This document shows, one piece after another, positions 1 through 6,310 of a stretch of DNA of 6,368 bases. How positions within the stretch are numbered: the first letter of the stretch is position 1; the number at the start of each line of letters is the position of its first letter. A model generated the notes under the pieces. It did not search any database, had not been told where the DNA came from, and was given only the letters and a program-made list of their open reading frames with translations. Both the position numbers and the translations under genes were made by a program. Source of the DNA: Microbacteriaceae bacterium (GTDB taxonomy: Bacteria; Actinomycetota; Actinomycetes; Actinomycetales; Microbacteriaceae); the NCBI GenBank assembly GCA_016463265.1, contig JAEMRP010000056.1, forward strand, positions 1 through 6,368, given 5' to 3'.

Positions 1-698
1 GGATTGCCGGACTCCTCGCGTGTCTCGTCCTCGCCGGGGTTTTCGCGGCGTTGGGACAGTGGCAGGTGGAACGCGCCATCGCCGAAGCAACGATCGTCGA
101 GGTCGACACCGAAACCCCCGTGCCCATCACGTCGGTTCTTGAACCCGGAGCTGGTTTGCCGTTGACCGACGGAGGTCGCCGTGTCACGGTGACCGCGACG
201 TGGACGCAGGAACGGATTGTTGTTCTCGACCGCCGCCAGGGAGGCGACATGGGCGAGTGGCTCGTCGCGAACACCCGCACGGCCGACGGCGCGTGTCTTC
301 CCGTGGCCATTGGGTGGGCGTCTAGCGTGAATCCCGACAATTTCATCGTGATCGACGATTCGCCGTCCCCGCTGATCGGACGACTCGTGCCCAGTGATGA
401 CCCGTCGACGGGCGACTATGACAACGGCCGCCTGACCATCGTGTCGAGCGCTGACCTCGTCAATCGCTGGGACTGTGACACAATCTACGACGCATTCCTC
501 GTGCTCGACACCGCGCATCCCCCGCTCGAGACCATCGTGTCCGTCACGCCGTTGCCACAGGCCGCGCTCAACTGGCTCAACATCTTTTACGCGATCGAAT
601 GGGCGTTCTTCGCCGTCTTCGCTCTCTATTTCTGGTACCGACTCGTCGCGGACGCCGTCGAGCGGGAAGCGGAAGCGGCTGTCGGACTCCAAGCCTAG
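1..698 (+). CDS. SURF1 family protein (cytochrome oxidase assembly), 5' end missing
   Basis: The frame is open from base 3 to the TAG at 696-698, giving 231 visible residues. The true start lies upstream of the window: a TTG at 51 is in frame, but it falls after a hydrophobic helix already under way (fragment residues 1-17), so it is not the start. Straight after that helix comes LGQWQVER (17-24), the SURF1 family signature L-G-x-W-Q-x-x-R. A roughly 165-residue soluble extracytoplasmic domain follows, with a GEWLV strand (85-89) and a GW pair (104-105) resembling the family's conserved RGW region. A second helix with N-x-x-YAxEWxFFA and Y-x-W-YRL (about 190-214) closes the protein. This two-helix hairpin with a large outer loop is the SURF1 layout. 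SURF1 proteins help assemble cytochrome c oxidase at the membrane, with a role around haem a insertion. Probably only about 10-25 N-terminal residues are missing. The family call is firm; the role in this organism is inferred. Confidence 0.88.
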   Translation, partial: IAGLLACLVLAGVFAALGQWQVERAIAEATIVEVDTETPVPITSVLEPGAGLPLTDGGRRVTVTATWTQERIVVLDRRQGGDMGEWLVANTRTADGACLPVAIGWASSVNPDNFIVIDDSPSPLIGRLVPSDDPSTGDYDNGRLTIVSSADLVNRWDCDTIYDAFLVLDTAHPPLETIVSVTPLPQAALNWLNIFYAIEWAFFAVFALYFWYRLVADAVEREAEAAVGLQA

Positions 699-701
699 AA
701 T
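696..701 (+). promoter_or_regulatory. Probable -10 box (TAGAAT) for the DUF3817 gene, leaderless type
   Basis: TAGAAT differs from the TATAAT consensus at one position and ends exactly 6 nt before the ATG at 708. That spacing would put the transcript start at or next to the A of the start codon. No Shine-Dalgarno sequence is visible before this ATG, which fits a leaderless mRNA. The first three bases of the box are the TAG stop codon of the SURF1 gene. No good -35 hexamer is seen 16-18 bp upstream. This is inference from position and consensus only. Confidence 0.5.
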
Positions 702-707
702 TGGCGT

Positions 708-1091
708 ATGGCGATTGACCGCGCAAAAGCCCTGAAGGCAGAGAAGACGTTTCGCGTCGCTGCTTACATCACGGGCACGATGTTGCTGTTGTTGACCGGA
801 GAGATGGTCCTGAAGTACCTTTTCGGACTCGAGATCGAAGGGGGCGGCCCGTTCGGAATCGTTGCACTCGTTCCCGTCGACACAGTGGTCGCCGCAAACA
901 TCTCGACGATTATTCTCATTGTGCACGGCTGGCTGTATGTCGTCTACCTTCTCGGGTGCTTCCAGTTGTGGTCGGCGATGCGCTGGCCGCTCACCTATTT
1001 CCCTGTCCTCGCACTGGGCGGCGTCGTGCCGCTGTTGTCGTTCATCACCGAACGTCGCGTCCGTCGAATGGTTGACGAGGGAACTCGGTGA
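708..1091 (+). CDS. DUF3817 domain-containing integral membrane protein
   Basis: The 127-residue protein has a basic N-terminus (K7, K10, K13) and about three membrane segments: roughly 14-38, 64-86 and 94-113. The family signature HGWLYVVYL (73-81) sits in the second segment, and the third is followed by the basic stretch ERRVRR (115-120), characteristic of the DUF3817 family common in actinobacteria. The biochemical function of the family is unknown. The ATG at 708 is chosen because the protein then matches the usual short N-terminus; no ribosome binding site precedes it, but a TAGAAT -10 box ends 6 nt upstream, suggesting a leaderless message. The gene lies 9 nt after the SURF1 stop and overlaps guaA by 4 nt. 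From my knowledge of related genomes, DUF3817 genes often sit next to guaA in Microbacteriaceae, but no functional link is shown. Confidence 0.88.
   Translation: MAIDRAKALKAEKTFRVAAYITGTMLLLLTGEMVLKYLFGLEIEGGGPFGIVALVPVDTVVAANISTIILIVHGWLYVVYLLGCFQLWSAMRWPLTYFPVLALGGVVPLLSFITERRVRRMVDEGTR
1077..1082 (+). promoter_or_regulatory. Shine-Dalgarno site of guaA (GAGGGA)
   Basis: GAGGGA lies 5 nt before the GTG at 1088, inside the last codons of the DUF3817 gene. It supports GTG 1088 as the guaA start and, with the GTGA start/stop overlap, suggests that guaA is translated by coupling to the upstream gene. Confidence 0.5.
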
Positions 1092-2650
1092 CAACCCACC
1101 GTCCCGTCCTCGTTATTGACTTCGGGGCGCAATACGCGCAGTTGATTGCGCGTCGAGTCCGCGAAGCGCACGTGTACAGCGAGATTGTTCCGCACACGGT
1201 CACGGCGGCCGAAGTGGCCGAAAAGCAACCTCTCGCCATCATTCTGTCCGGCGGCCCGTCGAGTGTTTACGAAGCCGGTTCGCCGTCGCTCGACCCTGGA
1301 ATCGTTGCTCTGGGTGTTCCAGTCTTGGGAATTTGCTACGGTTTCCAGGTCATGGCGCAGCAACTCGGTGGCGAAGTGGCGAATACTGGTTTACGCGAAT
1401 ACGGCGCGACCGAGGCTCGGGTGTCCGCCGGGGTTTTGTTCGCCGAACAGCCGGCCACGCAAACCTGCTGGATGAGCCACGGTGATTGTGTGGAAACGGC
1501 ACCGCCCGGATTCACGGTCACCGCATCGACCGACGCGACACCCGTTGCGGCCTTCGAAAACACCGAGACCCGGATGTTCGGTGTGCAGTGGCACCCCGAG
1601 GTCGTGCACTCCGATTTCGGTCAGCGGGTCCTCGAAAACTTCCTCTGGAACGGTGCGGGAATTGCGCCGGACTGGACGAGTGGCAACGTCATCGACGAGC
1701 AGGTTGCGTCCATCCGTGCGCAGGTCGGCGATGATCTCGTCATCTGTGGACTGTCAGGCGGTGTCGATTCGGCGGTTGCGGCGGCACTCGTGCACAAGGC
1801 GATCGGCGATCAACTGATTTGCGTCTTCGTTGACCACGGCCTACTGCGCGAAGGAGAACGAGAACAGGTCGAGCGGGATTTCGTGGCCGCCACTGGAGTT
1901 CGACTCGTCACTATCGATGTCGCGGACAGGTTTCTCGCCGAGTTGGAGGGCGTCACCGACCCCGAGACCAAGCGCAAGACGATTGGTCGCGAATTCATTC
2001 GCGCGTTTGAGAGCGCCGAGGCCGACCTCGTCGCCGAGGCCGCAAACGCTGGCAAGAAGGTCCGATTCCTCGTTCAAGGAACGCTGTATCCCGACGTGGT
2101 CGAGAGCGGTGGGGGTAGCGGCACAGCCACCATCAAGTCGCATCACAACGTCGGTGGACTGCCCGAAGATCTTCAGTTCGAACTCGTCGAGCCGCTTCGG
2201 CAACTTTTCAAGGACGAGGTGCGCGCCATCGGTCGTGAGCTCGGACTTCCCGAACTCATTGTGGGCCGCCAGCCGTTCCCCGGCCCCGGCCTGGGAATTC
2301 GTATCGTCGGCGAGGTCACGAAAGAGCGTCTCGATTTACTCCGCGCCGCCGATGCGATTGTTCGCGCTGAACTCACTGCCGCCGGGCTCGACCAGGACAT
2401 TTGGCAGTGTCCCGTTGTTCTTCTCGCCGACGTCCGTTCGGTCGGAGTCCAGGGTGATGGCCGCACTTACGGACACCCCATCGTTTTGCGTCCCGTGTCG
2501 AGCGAAGACGCGATGACCGCCGACTGGACACGCGTCCCCTACGACGTACTCGCCAAGATTTCAAACCGAATTACCAACGAGGTGAAAGACGTCAATCGCG
2601 TCGTTCTGGACATCACCTCGAAACCCCCCGGCACCATCGAGTGGGAATAA
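1088..2650 (+). CDS. guaA: GMP synthase (glutamine-hydrolysing)
   Basis: This 520-residue cytosolic enzyme makes GMP from XMP, ATP and glutamine, the last step of de novo guanine nucleotide synthesis. Residues 1 to about 195 are a class I glutamine amidotransferase domain: oxyanion loop SGGPSS (54-59), nucleophile Cys83 in GICYG, and His169 and Glu171 in WHPE complete the triad. Residues about 200-395 are the ATP pyrophosphatase domain with P-loop SGGVDS (223-228), followed by [10 protein letters not shown] (328-337) and [10 protein letters not shown] (350-359). The C-terminal dimerisation domain starts near [10 protein letters not shown] (397-406) and ends in KPPGTIEWE, the expected C-terminus. 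All key residues are present and the length is typical. The GTG start overlaps the DUF3817 stop as GTGA and is preceded by GAGGGA; starting here leaves only a short lead-in before the [10 protein letters not shown] strand, as in the family. A strong terminator follows the stop codon directly. Confidence 0.98.
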   Translation: MTTHRPVLVIDFGAQYAQLIARRVREAHVYSEIVPHTVTAAEVAEKQPLAIILSGGPSSVYEAGSPSLDPGIVALGVPVLGICYGFQVMAQQLGGEVANTGLREYGATEARVSAGVLFAEQPATQTCWMSHGDCVETAPPGFTVTASTDATPVAAFENTETRMFGVQWHPEVVHSDFGQRVLENFLWNGAGIAPDWTSGNVIDEQVASIRAQVGDDLVICGLSGGVDSAVAAALVHKAIGDQLICVFVDHGLLREGEREQVERDFVAATGVRLVTIDVADRFLAELEGVTDPETKRKTIGREFIRAFESAEADLVAEAANAGKKVRFLVQGTLYPDVVESGGGSGTATIKSHHNVGGLPEDLQFELVEPLRQLFKDEVRAIGRELGLPELIVGRQPFPGPGLGIRIVGEVTKERLDLLRAADAIVRAELTAAGLDQDIWQCPVVLLADVRSVGVQGDGRTYGHPIVLRPVSSEDAMTADWTRVPYDVLAKISNRITNEVKDVNRVVLDITSKPPGTIEWE

Positions 2651-2651
2651 G

Positions 2652-2681
2652 AAAAAGGCGCCGAGTGCTCGGCGCCTTTTT
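2652..2681. terminator. Bidirectional intrinsic terminator between guaA and the convergent membrane gene
   Basis: An 8-9 bp GC-rich perfect stem (GGCGCCGA at 2657-2664 pairing with TCGGCGCC at 2669-2676, GTGC loop) is flanked by five As at 2652-2656 and five Ts at 2677-2681. The plus-strand transcript gets a U tract after the hairpin, 1 nt past the guaA stop; the minus-strand transcript of the gene ending at 2695 gets one too. One hairpin therefore plausibly stops both converging units. Confidence 0.93.
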
Positions 2682-2694
2682 CGTGAAAGGGTGA

Positions 2695-3546
2695 CTAGTC
2701 GTTACCGCGGAAGATTGCAATCATTCGCAGGATTTCGAGGTACAACCAGACGACGGTGACGAGGATGCCGAAAGCGCCCTGCCAGGCGTAGACCGCGGGA
2801 ACACCGCGCTCGGCGCCGAGCTTGATTGATTCGAAGTCGAGCACGAGCGAATACGCTGCGAGGAACACGACGACGACACCGATGATGAGTCCGAGCGGGA
2901 TTCCCATGATGTTGGCCGAGCTCAAACCAAACTGAGCGTCACCGGTCACGCCGGTTGCCATGAGGATCATGTTGACGACCTGGTAGACAAGGTAGCCGAC
3001 CATGGCGACCGTAACGACCTTGGTCATGCGTGCCGACGAGCGGAAGCGCCCAGAGAGGAAAAGGAACAGGGTGACACCGATGACGCCGAGCGTTCCGATG
3101 ACCGCCTGAGTGACGATTCCGTCCCACATCGAGTTGAAGACCATCGAAATCGCGCCGACGAAGATTCCCTGCAGAACCGCATAGGCGATGATGAGGCCGG
3201 GCGACGGAACCTTCTTGAAGGTGTTGACGAGACCGAGGACGAGTCCACCGACAAGGCCGACGATCATGACGGGGAACGACGCGAAGGTCCAGCCGATGTA
3301 CGCACCGCCGATAAGAACGGCGAACGCGAGGACCGTCTTGATGATGGTGTCCTCGACCGTCATGCGTCCGGTCTGACCCGCCGTGGCGGCGGGCATGTCG
3401 TAGGCCTGTTCGAGTGTCGCCGAGTCGTCTTTCGTGGCGGTCGGCGTCTTCGACGCGTTGGGGCCGTACATGGCCTCGAGTTCGGAACGCGACACCTGTC
3501 CGGGGCGGAAGGCGGCGTTGCGCGAGAAAGCGGGATTGGAATTCAT
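2695..3546 (-). CDS. Bax inhibitor-1/YccA family membrane protein (actinobacterial type)
   Basis: This is a 283-residue protein with a hydrophilic N-terminal tail of about 65 residues starting MNSNPAFSRNAAF, a beginning typical of the actinobacterial branch. Seven hydrophobic segments follow, at about 68-88, 90-110, 117-137, 144-165, 175-197, 213-235 and 252-275. The stretch LVLDFESIKLGAERGVP (234-250) and the final helix AFGILVTVVWLYLEILRMI (258-276) are the family hallmarks. The family includes E. coli YccA, an FtsH modulator, and the Bacillus calcium-leak protein YetJ; the actinobacterial members are uncharacterised as far as I know. The frame is open further upstream to 3708, but the ATG at 3546 is clearly the start: AAAGGAGT lies just before it, the family N-terminus begins here, and the longer version would run into the neighbouring gene. 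It converges on guaA across a shared terminator. The role in this organism is unknown. Confidence 0.93.
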   Translation of the reverse strand: MNSNPAFSRNAAFRPGQVSRSELEAMYGPNASKTPTATKDDSATLEQAYDMPAATAGQTGRMTVEDTIIKTVLAFAVLIGGAYIGWTFASFPVMIVGLVGGLVLGLVNTFKKVPSPGLIIAYAVLQGIFVGAISMVFNSMWDGIVTQAVIGTLGVIGVTLFLFLSGRFRSSARMTKVVTVAMVGYLVYQVVNMILMATGVTGDAQFGLSSANIMGIPLGLIIGVVVVFLAAYSLVLDFESIKLGAERGVPAVYAWQGAFGILVTVVWLYLEILRMIAIFRGND

Positions 3547-3550
3547 GGAC

Positions 3551-3558
3551 ACTCCTTT
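3551..3558 (-). promoter_or_regulatory. Strong Shine-Dalgarno site (AAAGGAGT) fixing the Bax inhibitor-like start
   Basis: Read on the minus strand, AAAGGAGT ends 4 nt before the ATG at 3546, with the AGGAG core at optimal spacing. It is the best ribosome binding site in the window and rules against the longer open frame that begins at 3708. Confidence 0.8.
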
Positions 3559-3581
3559 AATTGCTGGGCGAATACTCAACA

Positions 3582-3587
3582 ACTCTA
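3582..3587 (-). promoter_or_regulatory. Possible -10 box (TAGAGT) for the Bax inhibitor-like gene
   Basis: Minus-strand TAGAGT fits the TAnnnT pattern. It would start transcription near 3575, leaving a leader of about 28 nt that carries the Shine-Dalgarno site. The same hexamer is found before the neighbouring small gene. No convincing -35 hexamer is visible, so this is tentative. Confidence 0.35.
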
Positions 3588-3604
3588 GGGTGAGAAACCT
3601 AAGA

Positions 3605-3619
3605 AACCCCTGAGAGGTT
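3605..3619 (-). terminator. Weak candidate terminator after the DUF4190-like gene
   Basis: On the minus strand a 6-bp stem with one G-T wobble (AACCTC pairing with GGGGTT, 3-nt loop) overlaps the TAA stop codon and is followed by a T-rich stretch (TCTT, then further Ts). The stem is short, so it may only slow transcription or may be chance. If inactive, the two minus-strand genes could share a transcript. Confidence 0.25.
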
Positions 3620-3854
3620 AGAGAGTCACCCACCACAGATACAACATCACACCGCCGACAATCCACACCACGGTTCCAACGGCTCCGAGTGCCATCGCGA
3701 TGATGCACAGGCGCTCGCCCTGCTCGCGTGAGCGGCGAATCTGCTCGCGGGCGAACCAGCCGAGCGGAAGTGCCATCGGGGACATCAGTGCGCCGAGAAT
3801 CACCGCGAGGACGGCGGTCGGGTTGGTGCGCGGGGTGGCGGTGGTTTCGGTCAC
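3618..3854 (-). CDS. Small two-helix membrane protein, DUF4190-like
   Basis: This 78-residue protein has a short polar N-terminus (about 12 residues), a hydrophobic segment at about 13-33, a charged cytoplasmic-type link AREQIRRSREQGERL (35-49) and a second hydrophobic segment at about 50-75. The pattern 'LG-W-x-A-R-x-QIRRSxEQGxxL ... ALGxVG' matches the DUF4190 family of small actinobacterial membrane proteins, where helix, G-x-x-A-R-x-x-I-x-R-S/T and a second helix recur. The function is unknown. The GTG start at 3854 is the first possible one, because a TAG stop lies in frame four codons upstream. No ribosome binding site is seen, but a TAGAGT box ends 6 nt before the GTG, consistent with a leaderless message. 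It lies 71 bp upstream of the Bax inhibitor-like gene on the same strand and is divergent from pcrA. Confidence 0.78.
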   Translation of the reverse strand: MTETTATPRTNPTAVLAVILGALMSPMALPLGWFAREQIRRSREQGERLCIIAMALGAVGTVVWIVGGVMLYLWWVTL

Positions 3855-3860
3855 GTCGTC

Positions 3861-3889
3861 ACTCTATTCACCCTTCGCATCGGTGTCGG
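3861..3889 (-). promoter_or_regulatory. Promoter of the DUF4190-like gene (leaderless type)
   Basis: On the minus strand, CCGACA (3884-3889; four of six matches to TTGACA) is followed after exactly 17 bp by TAGAGT (3861-3866). TAGAGT ends 6 nt before the GTG start at 3854. The spacing is ideal for a housekeeping sigma-70-type promoter starting transcription at or beside the start codon. This is the best-supported promoter in the window, though it rests on sequence alone. Confidence 0.5.
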
Positions 3890-3899
3890 TGAGGGCGCG

Positions 3900-3905
3900 T
3901 AAACT
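3900..3905 (+). promoter_or_regulatory. Possible -10 box (TAAACT) for pcrA
   Basis: TAAACT ends 9 nt before the pcrA ATG at 3915, so transcription would start within about 0-3 nt of the start codon. No Shine-Dalgarno sequence is visible before this ATG. The -35 region is unclear. It lies only about 11 bp from the -35 hexamer of the divergent DUF4190-like gene, so polymerase binding at the two promoters may interfere. Confidence 0.4.
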
Positions 3906-3914
3906 TGGGTCCAC

Positions 3915-6215
3915 ATGTCGAACTCTCCCACCGCAGTCGATCCTGCCGATCCGCTCCTCGAGGGGCTGAACCCCCAACAAGCGCACGCCGTTGCGCACCG
4001 CGGGCCGGCTCTGCTCATCGTTGCGGGGGCGGGGTCTGGAAAGACGGCCGTCCTCACGCGCCGAATCGCCCTGTTGCTCAAGAACCGCGAAGCCTGGCCG
4101 AGTCAGATTCTTGCGATCACGTTCACGAACAAGGCGGCCGCGGAAATGCGCGAGCGCATCGAGATGTACATCGGCGACGAATCTCGAGGCATGTGGATTT
4201 CGACATTCCACTCGGCGTGTGTGCGCATTCTTCGCAACGAGGCCGAACGATTCGGGTTCCCGCAGGCGTTCACGATTTACGATTCGGCGGATTCGAAGTC
4301 GCTCGTCAAGCGAATCCTCAAAGAATTCGAAGCGGACTCGATGGGGTTGACGCCCGGTGGCGTTCTGTCGAAGATGTCACGACTCAAGAACGAATTGATT
4401 GACGTCGACGGTTTCGCGAGCCAAGCGAACCCGAACGATCCGAACGAAATGATGTTTCTTGAAATCTTCCGCCGTTACACCCAGGAACTCCGACGCGCGA
4501 ACGCATTCGATTTCGACGACCTCATCGGCCAGACCGTGTTTTTGTTCCGCGCGTTCCCCGAGGTTCGAGCTTTGTACCAGCGCCGATTCCGCCACGTGTT
4601 TGTGGACGAGTACCAAGACACCAACAAGGCACAATACGAACTGATTCACGAACTCACCCGACCGGTGAAACCCGAACACGTGCCGGTCGAGACCCCGCCG
4701 GTGCTGTACAACACTGAGGGCGGCATCGATGCGGCGACTCTGACGGTAGTTGGTGACTCCGACCAATCGATCTACGCGTTCCGAGGCGCCGACATACGGA
4801 ACATCCTGGAATTTCGCCAGGACTTCCCCGGAACGGATGTCGTCGTTCTGGAACAGAACTACCGCTCGACGCAAAACATTCTCGACGCGGCCAACGCCGT
4901 GATTGGCAATAACTTCGACACGTCGATGAGCAAGCGCCTCTTCTCTGATCGCGGACCGGGCGAGCGCATCACCGGGTTCACCGGCGTGACCCAACACGAC
5001 GAGGCACAGTTCGTCGCTGACGAAATCGATAACTTGCACACCGGCGGGATGGCGTATCGCGATGTGGCGGTGTTTTATCGAACGAATGCCCAGACGCGTG
5101 CCCTCGAAGACGTGCTCATGCGGTCGGGAGTTCCCTACCGACTCATCGGCGGAACCAAGTTCTACGAGCGCATGGAAATCAAAGACGTATTGGCCTACCT
5201 TGCGGCAGTCGCTAACCCCGACGATGGGCTCGCTCACCGTCGCATTCTCAACACACCTAAGCGTGGGATTGGTGACGTCACGGAATCGGCAATTCAGCGG
5301 TTCGCTGACGACAACCAGATTTCATTCCGCGAGGCGATGCGACAAATCGAATCCGTTGGGGTTGCCGCGCGGGCCACCGCGACCGTTCGCGAATTCGTCA
5401 ACTCACTGGACCGGATTTCCGACACGGTGGCAACCGCGAAAGTCGTCGACGTTCTTATCGCGTTGCTCGAGGCGACGGGTTACCTCATCCTTCTCAAGGA
5501 AAGCCGCGACCCGCAAGAAAACGCTCGCGCAGAGAACGTTGAGGAACTCGTCGGACTCACTCGCGAATTCCAAGTCAAGTCGCCCGAGGGAACGCTCATC
5601 GACTTCCTCACCGAAGTTGCGTTGTCGTCCGCCGCGGACGACCTCGACGACGAATCGGGAACCGTCAGCCTCATGACACTGCACACCGCGAAAGGGCTGG
5701 AGTTCGACGCGGTGTTCATCACAGGCATCGAAGAGGAAATCTTGCCCCACCGCATTTCGGTTGCCGAGGCAGGCGGAATCCAAGAGGAACGTCGACTGTT
5801 TTATGTTGGAATCACGCGCGCGAAAAAGAAGTTACACCTGTCGCTCGCGACGTCACGAGCGACGTTCGGCGAAATCGCGTCGTGTATGCCGAGCCGATTC
5901 CTCGCCGAAATCCCCGACTCGCTCGTCGACTGGCGTGAATCGGGCCGCCGGGCCCTTTCTCCGTCTTTCGAGAAGCGTTCGTGGGATGCACTGTCGAAAC
6001 CGCGTACCGAATGGACCGGCGCCATCACTCGTGAAGTTCGCGACAACTCGGGTCTCGAACTCGTGACGGGTGATCGCATTAGGCACGACGATTTCGGCGA
6101 GGGCCGCGTAATCGCGGTCGCGGGCGACGGCGCAAAACGCATCGCGGAAGTTCAATTCGACGAGGTGGGCAAAAAGAAGCTGCTCATCAAGATTGCGCCC
6201 ATCACCAAGCTCTAA
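3915..6215 (+). CDS. pcrA: ATP-dependent DNA helicase PcrA/UvrD (superfamily 1A)
   Basis: This 766-residue 3'-to-5' helicase of the UvrD/PcrA group acts in nucleotide excision repair, replication restart and handling of stalled RNA polymerase. All motifs are present in order: Q motif LNPQQ (18-22); Walker A AGAGSGKT (37-44); Ia ITFTNKAAAEM (68-78); Walker B/motif II VDEYQDTN (230-237); motif III VVGDSDQSIYAFRGAD (278-293); motif IV LEQNYRST (312-319); motif V MTLHTAKGLEFD (587-598); motif VI FYVGITRAKKK (629-639). The last 48 residues (GDRIRHDDFGEGRVI onward) form the Tudor-like C-terminal fold that in PcrA and UvrD contacts RNA polymerase. The length is in the normal range. A roughly 25-residue proline-rich loop (249-273) between motifs II and III is longer than in Bacillus PcrA; I recall similar loops in Microbacteriaceae. 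The ATG at 3915 is chosen for its short N-terminus and the adjacent TAAACT box. PcrA and UvrD1 names are used interchangeably in actinobacteria. No clear terminator follows before sucC. Confidence 0.97.
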   Translation: MSNSPTAVDPADPLLEGLNPQQAHAVAHRGPALLIVAGAGSGKTAVLTRRIALLLKNREAWPSQILAITFTNKAAAEMRERIEMYIGDESRGMWISTFHSACVRILRNEAERFGFPQAFTIYDSADSKSLVKRILKEFEADSMGLTPGGVLSKMSRLKNELIDVDGFASQANPNDPNEMMFLEIFRRYTQELRRANAFDFDDLIGQTVFLFRAFPEVRALYQRRFRHVFVDEYQDTNKAQYELIHELTRPVKPEHVPVETPPVLYNTEGGIDAATLTVVGDSDQSIYAFRGADIRNILEFRQDFPGTDVVVLEQNYRSTQNILDAANAVIGNNFDTSMSKRLFSDRGPGERITGFTGVTQHDEAQFVADEIDNLHTGGMAYRDVAVFYRTNAQTRALEDVLMRSGVPYRLIGGTKFYERMEIKDVLAYLAAVANPDDGLAHRRILNTPKRGIGDVTESAIQRFADDNQISFREAMRQIESVGVAARATATVREFVNSLDRISDTVATAKVVDVLIALLEATGYLILLKESRDPQENARAENVEELVGLTREFQVKSPEGTLIDFLTEVALSSAADDLDDESGTVSLMTLHTAKGLEFDAVFITGIEEEILPHRISVAEAGGIQEERRLFYVGITRAKKKLHLSLATSRATFGEIASCMPSRFLAEIPDSLVDWRESGRRALSPSFEKRSWDALSKPRTEWTGAITREVRDNSGLELVTGDRIRHDDFGEGRVIAVAGDGAKRIAEVQFDEVGKKKLLIKIAPITKL

Positions 6216-6255
6216 ACACGCAGTGAGCACGAACCGTCGGCTCAGTGTCGAAGGG

Positions 6256-6261
6256 TAGGCT
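6256..6261 (+). promoter_or_regulatory. Possible -10 box (TAGGCT) for sucC
   Basis: TAGGCT fits the TAnnnT pattern in the 100-bp gap between pcrA and sucC. A start near 6268 would give a leader of about 50 nt. No clear -35 hexamer is present 16-18 bp upstream, so support is weak. Confidence 0.3.
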
Positions 6262-6269
6262 GGGACACG

Positions 6270-6310
6270 GTCGTGAGGCAGTCAGCCCCGACTTTTCACG
6301 ACTTTTGTCG
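6270..6310 (+). repeat. Short repeats and hairpins in the sucC leader
   Basis: CGACTTTT occurs twice with a 10-bp period (6289-6296 and 6299-6306). GTCGTGA (6270-6276) is complementary to TCACGAC (6296-6302), and CGAC-TTTT-GTCG (6299-6310) can form a small 4-bp hairpin. The two folds share bases and cannot form together. The structures are visible; any regulatory role is a guess. They could equally be degenerate chance repeats or a weak transcription pause site after pcrA. Confidence 0.35.

Noticed and set aside
51..53. TTG at 51 as the real start of the SURF1 gene
   Set aside because: The frame is open to the window edge and encodes the first membrane helix that SURF1 proteins need. The TTG encodes a leucine inside the LGQWQ motif.
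1830..2516. A 228-codon plus-strand open frame inside guaA
   Set aside because: It overlaps the ATP pyrophosphatase and dimerisation domains of guaA in another frame. Its composition (Ser, Arg and Pro rich) is typical of an off-frame translation.
3565..3580. ACTCAA-type half site upstream of the Bax inhibitor-like gene resembling the HspR (HAIR) operator
   Set aside because: Only one half site is present. The matching inverted half at 7-bp spacing is missing, so there is no basis for heat-shock control.
3547..3708. Longer start (3708) for the Bax inhibitor-like gene
   Set aside because: The extra 54 residues do not look like the family, would overlap the DUF4190-like gene, and ignore the strong AAAGGAGT site just before the ATG at 3546.
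4377..5237. A 286-codon open frame on the minus strand inside pcrA
   Set aside because: It lies wholly antisense to conserved helicase motifs II-IV. The product is rich in Arg, His and Val with no recognisable domain, as expected for a mirror frame in GC-rich DNA.
5062..5676. A 204-codon plus-strand open frame inside pcrA
   Set aside because: It is an off-frame reading of the helicase, with low-complexity Ser/Arg/Pro composition and no start signal.
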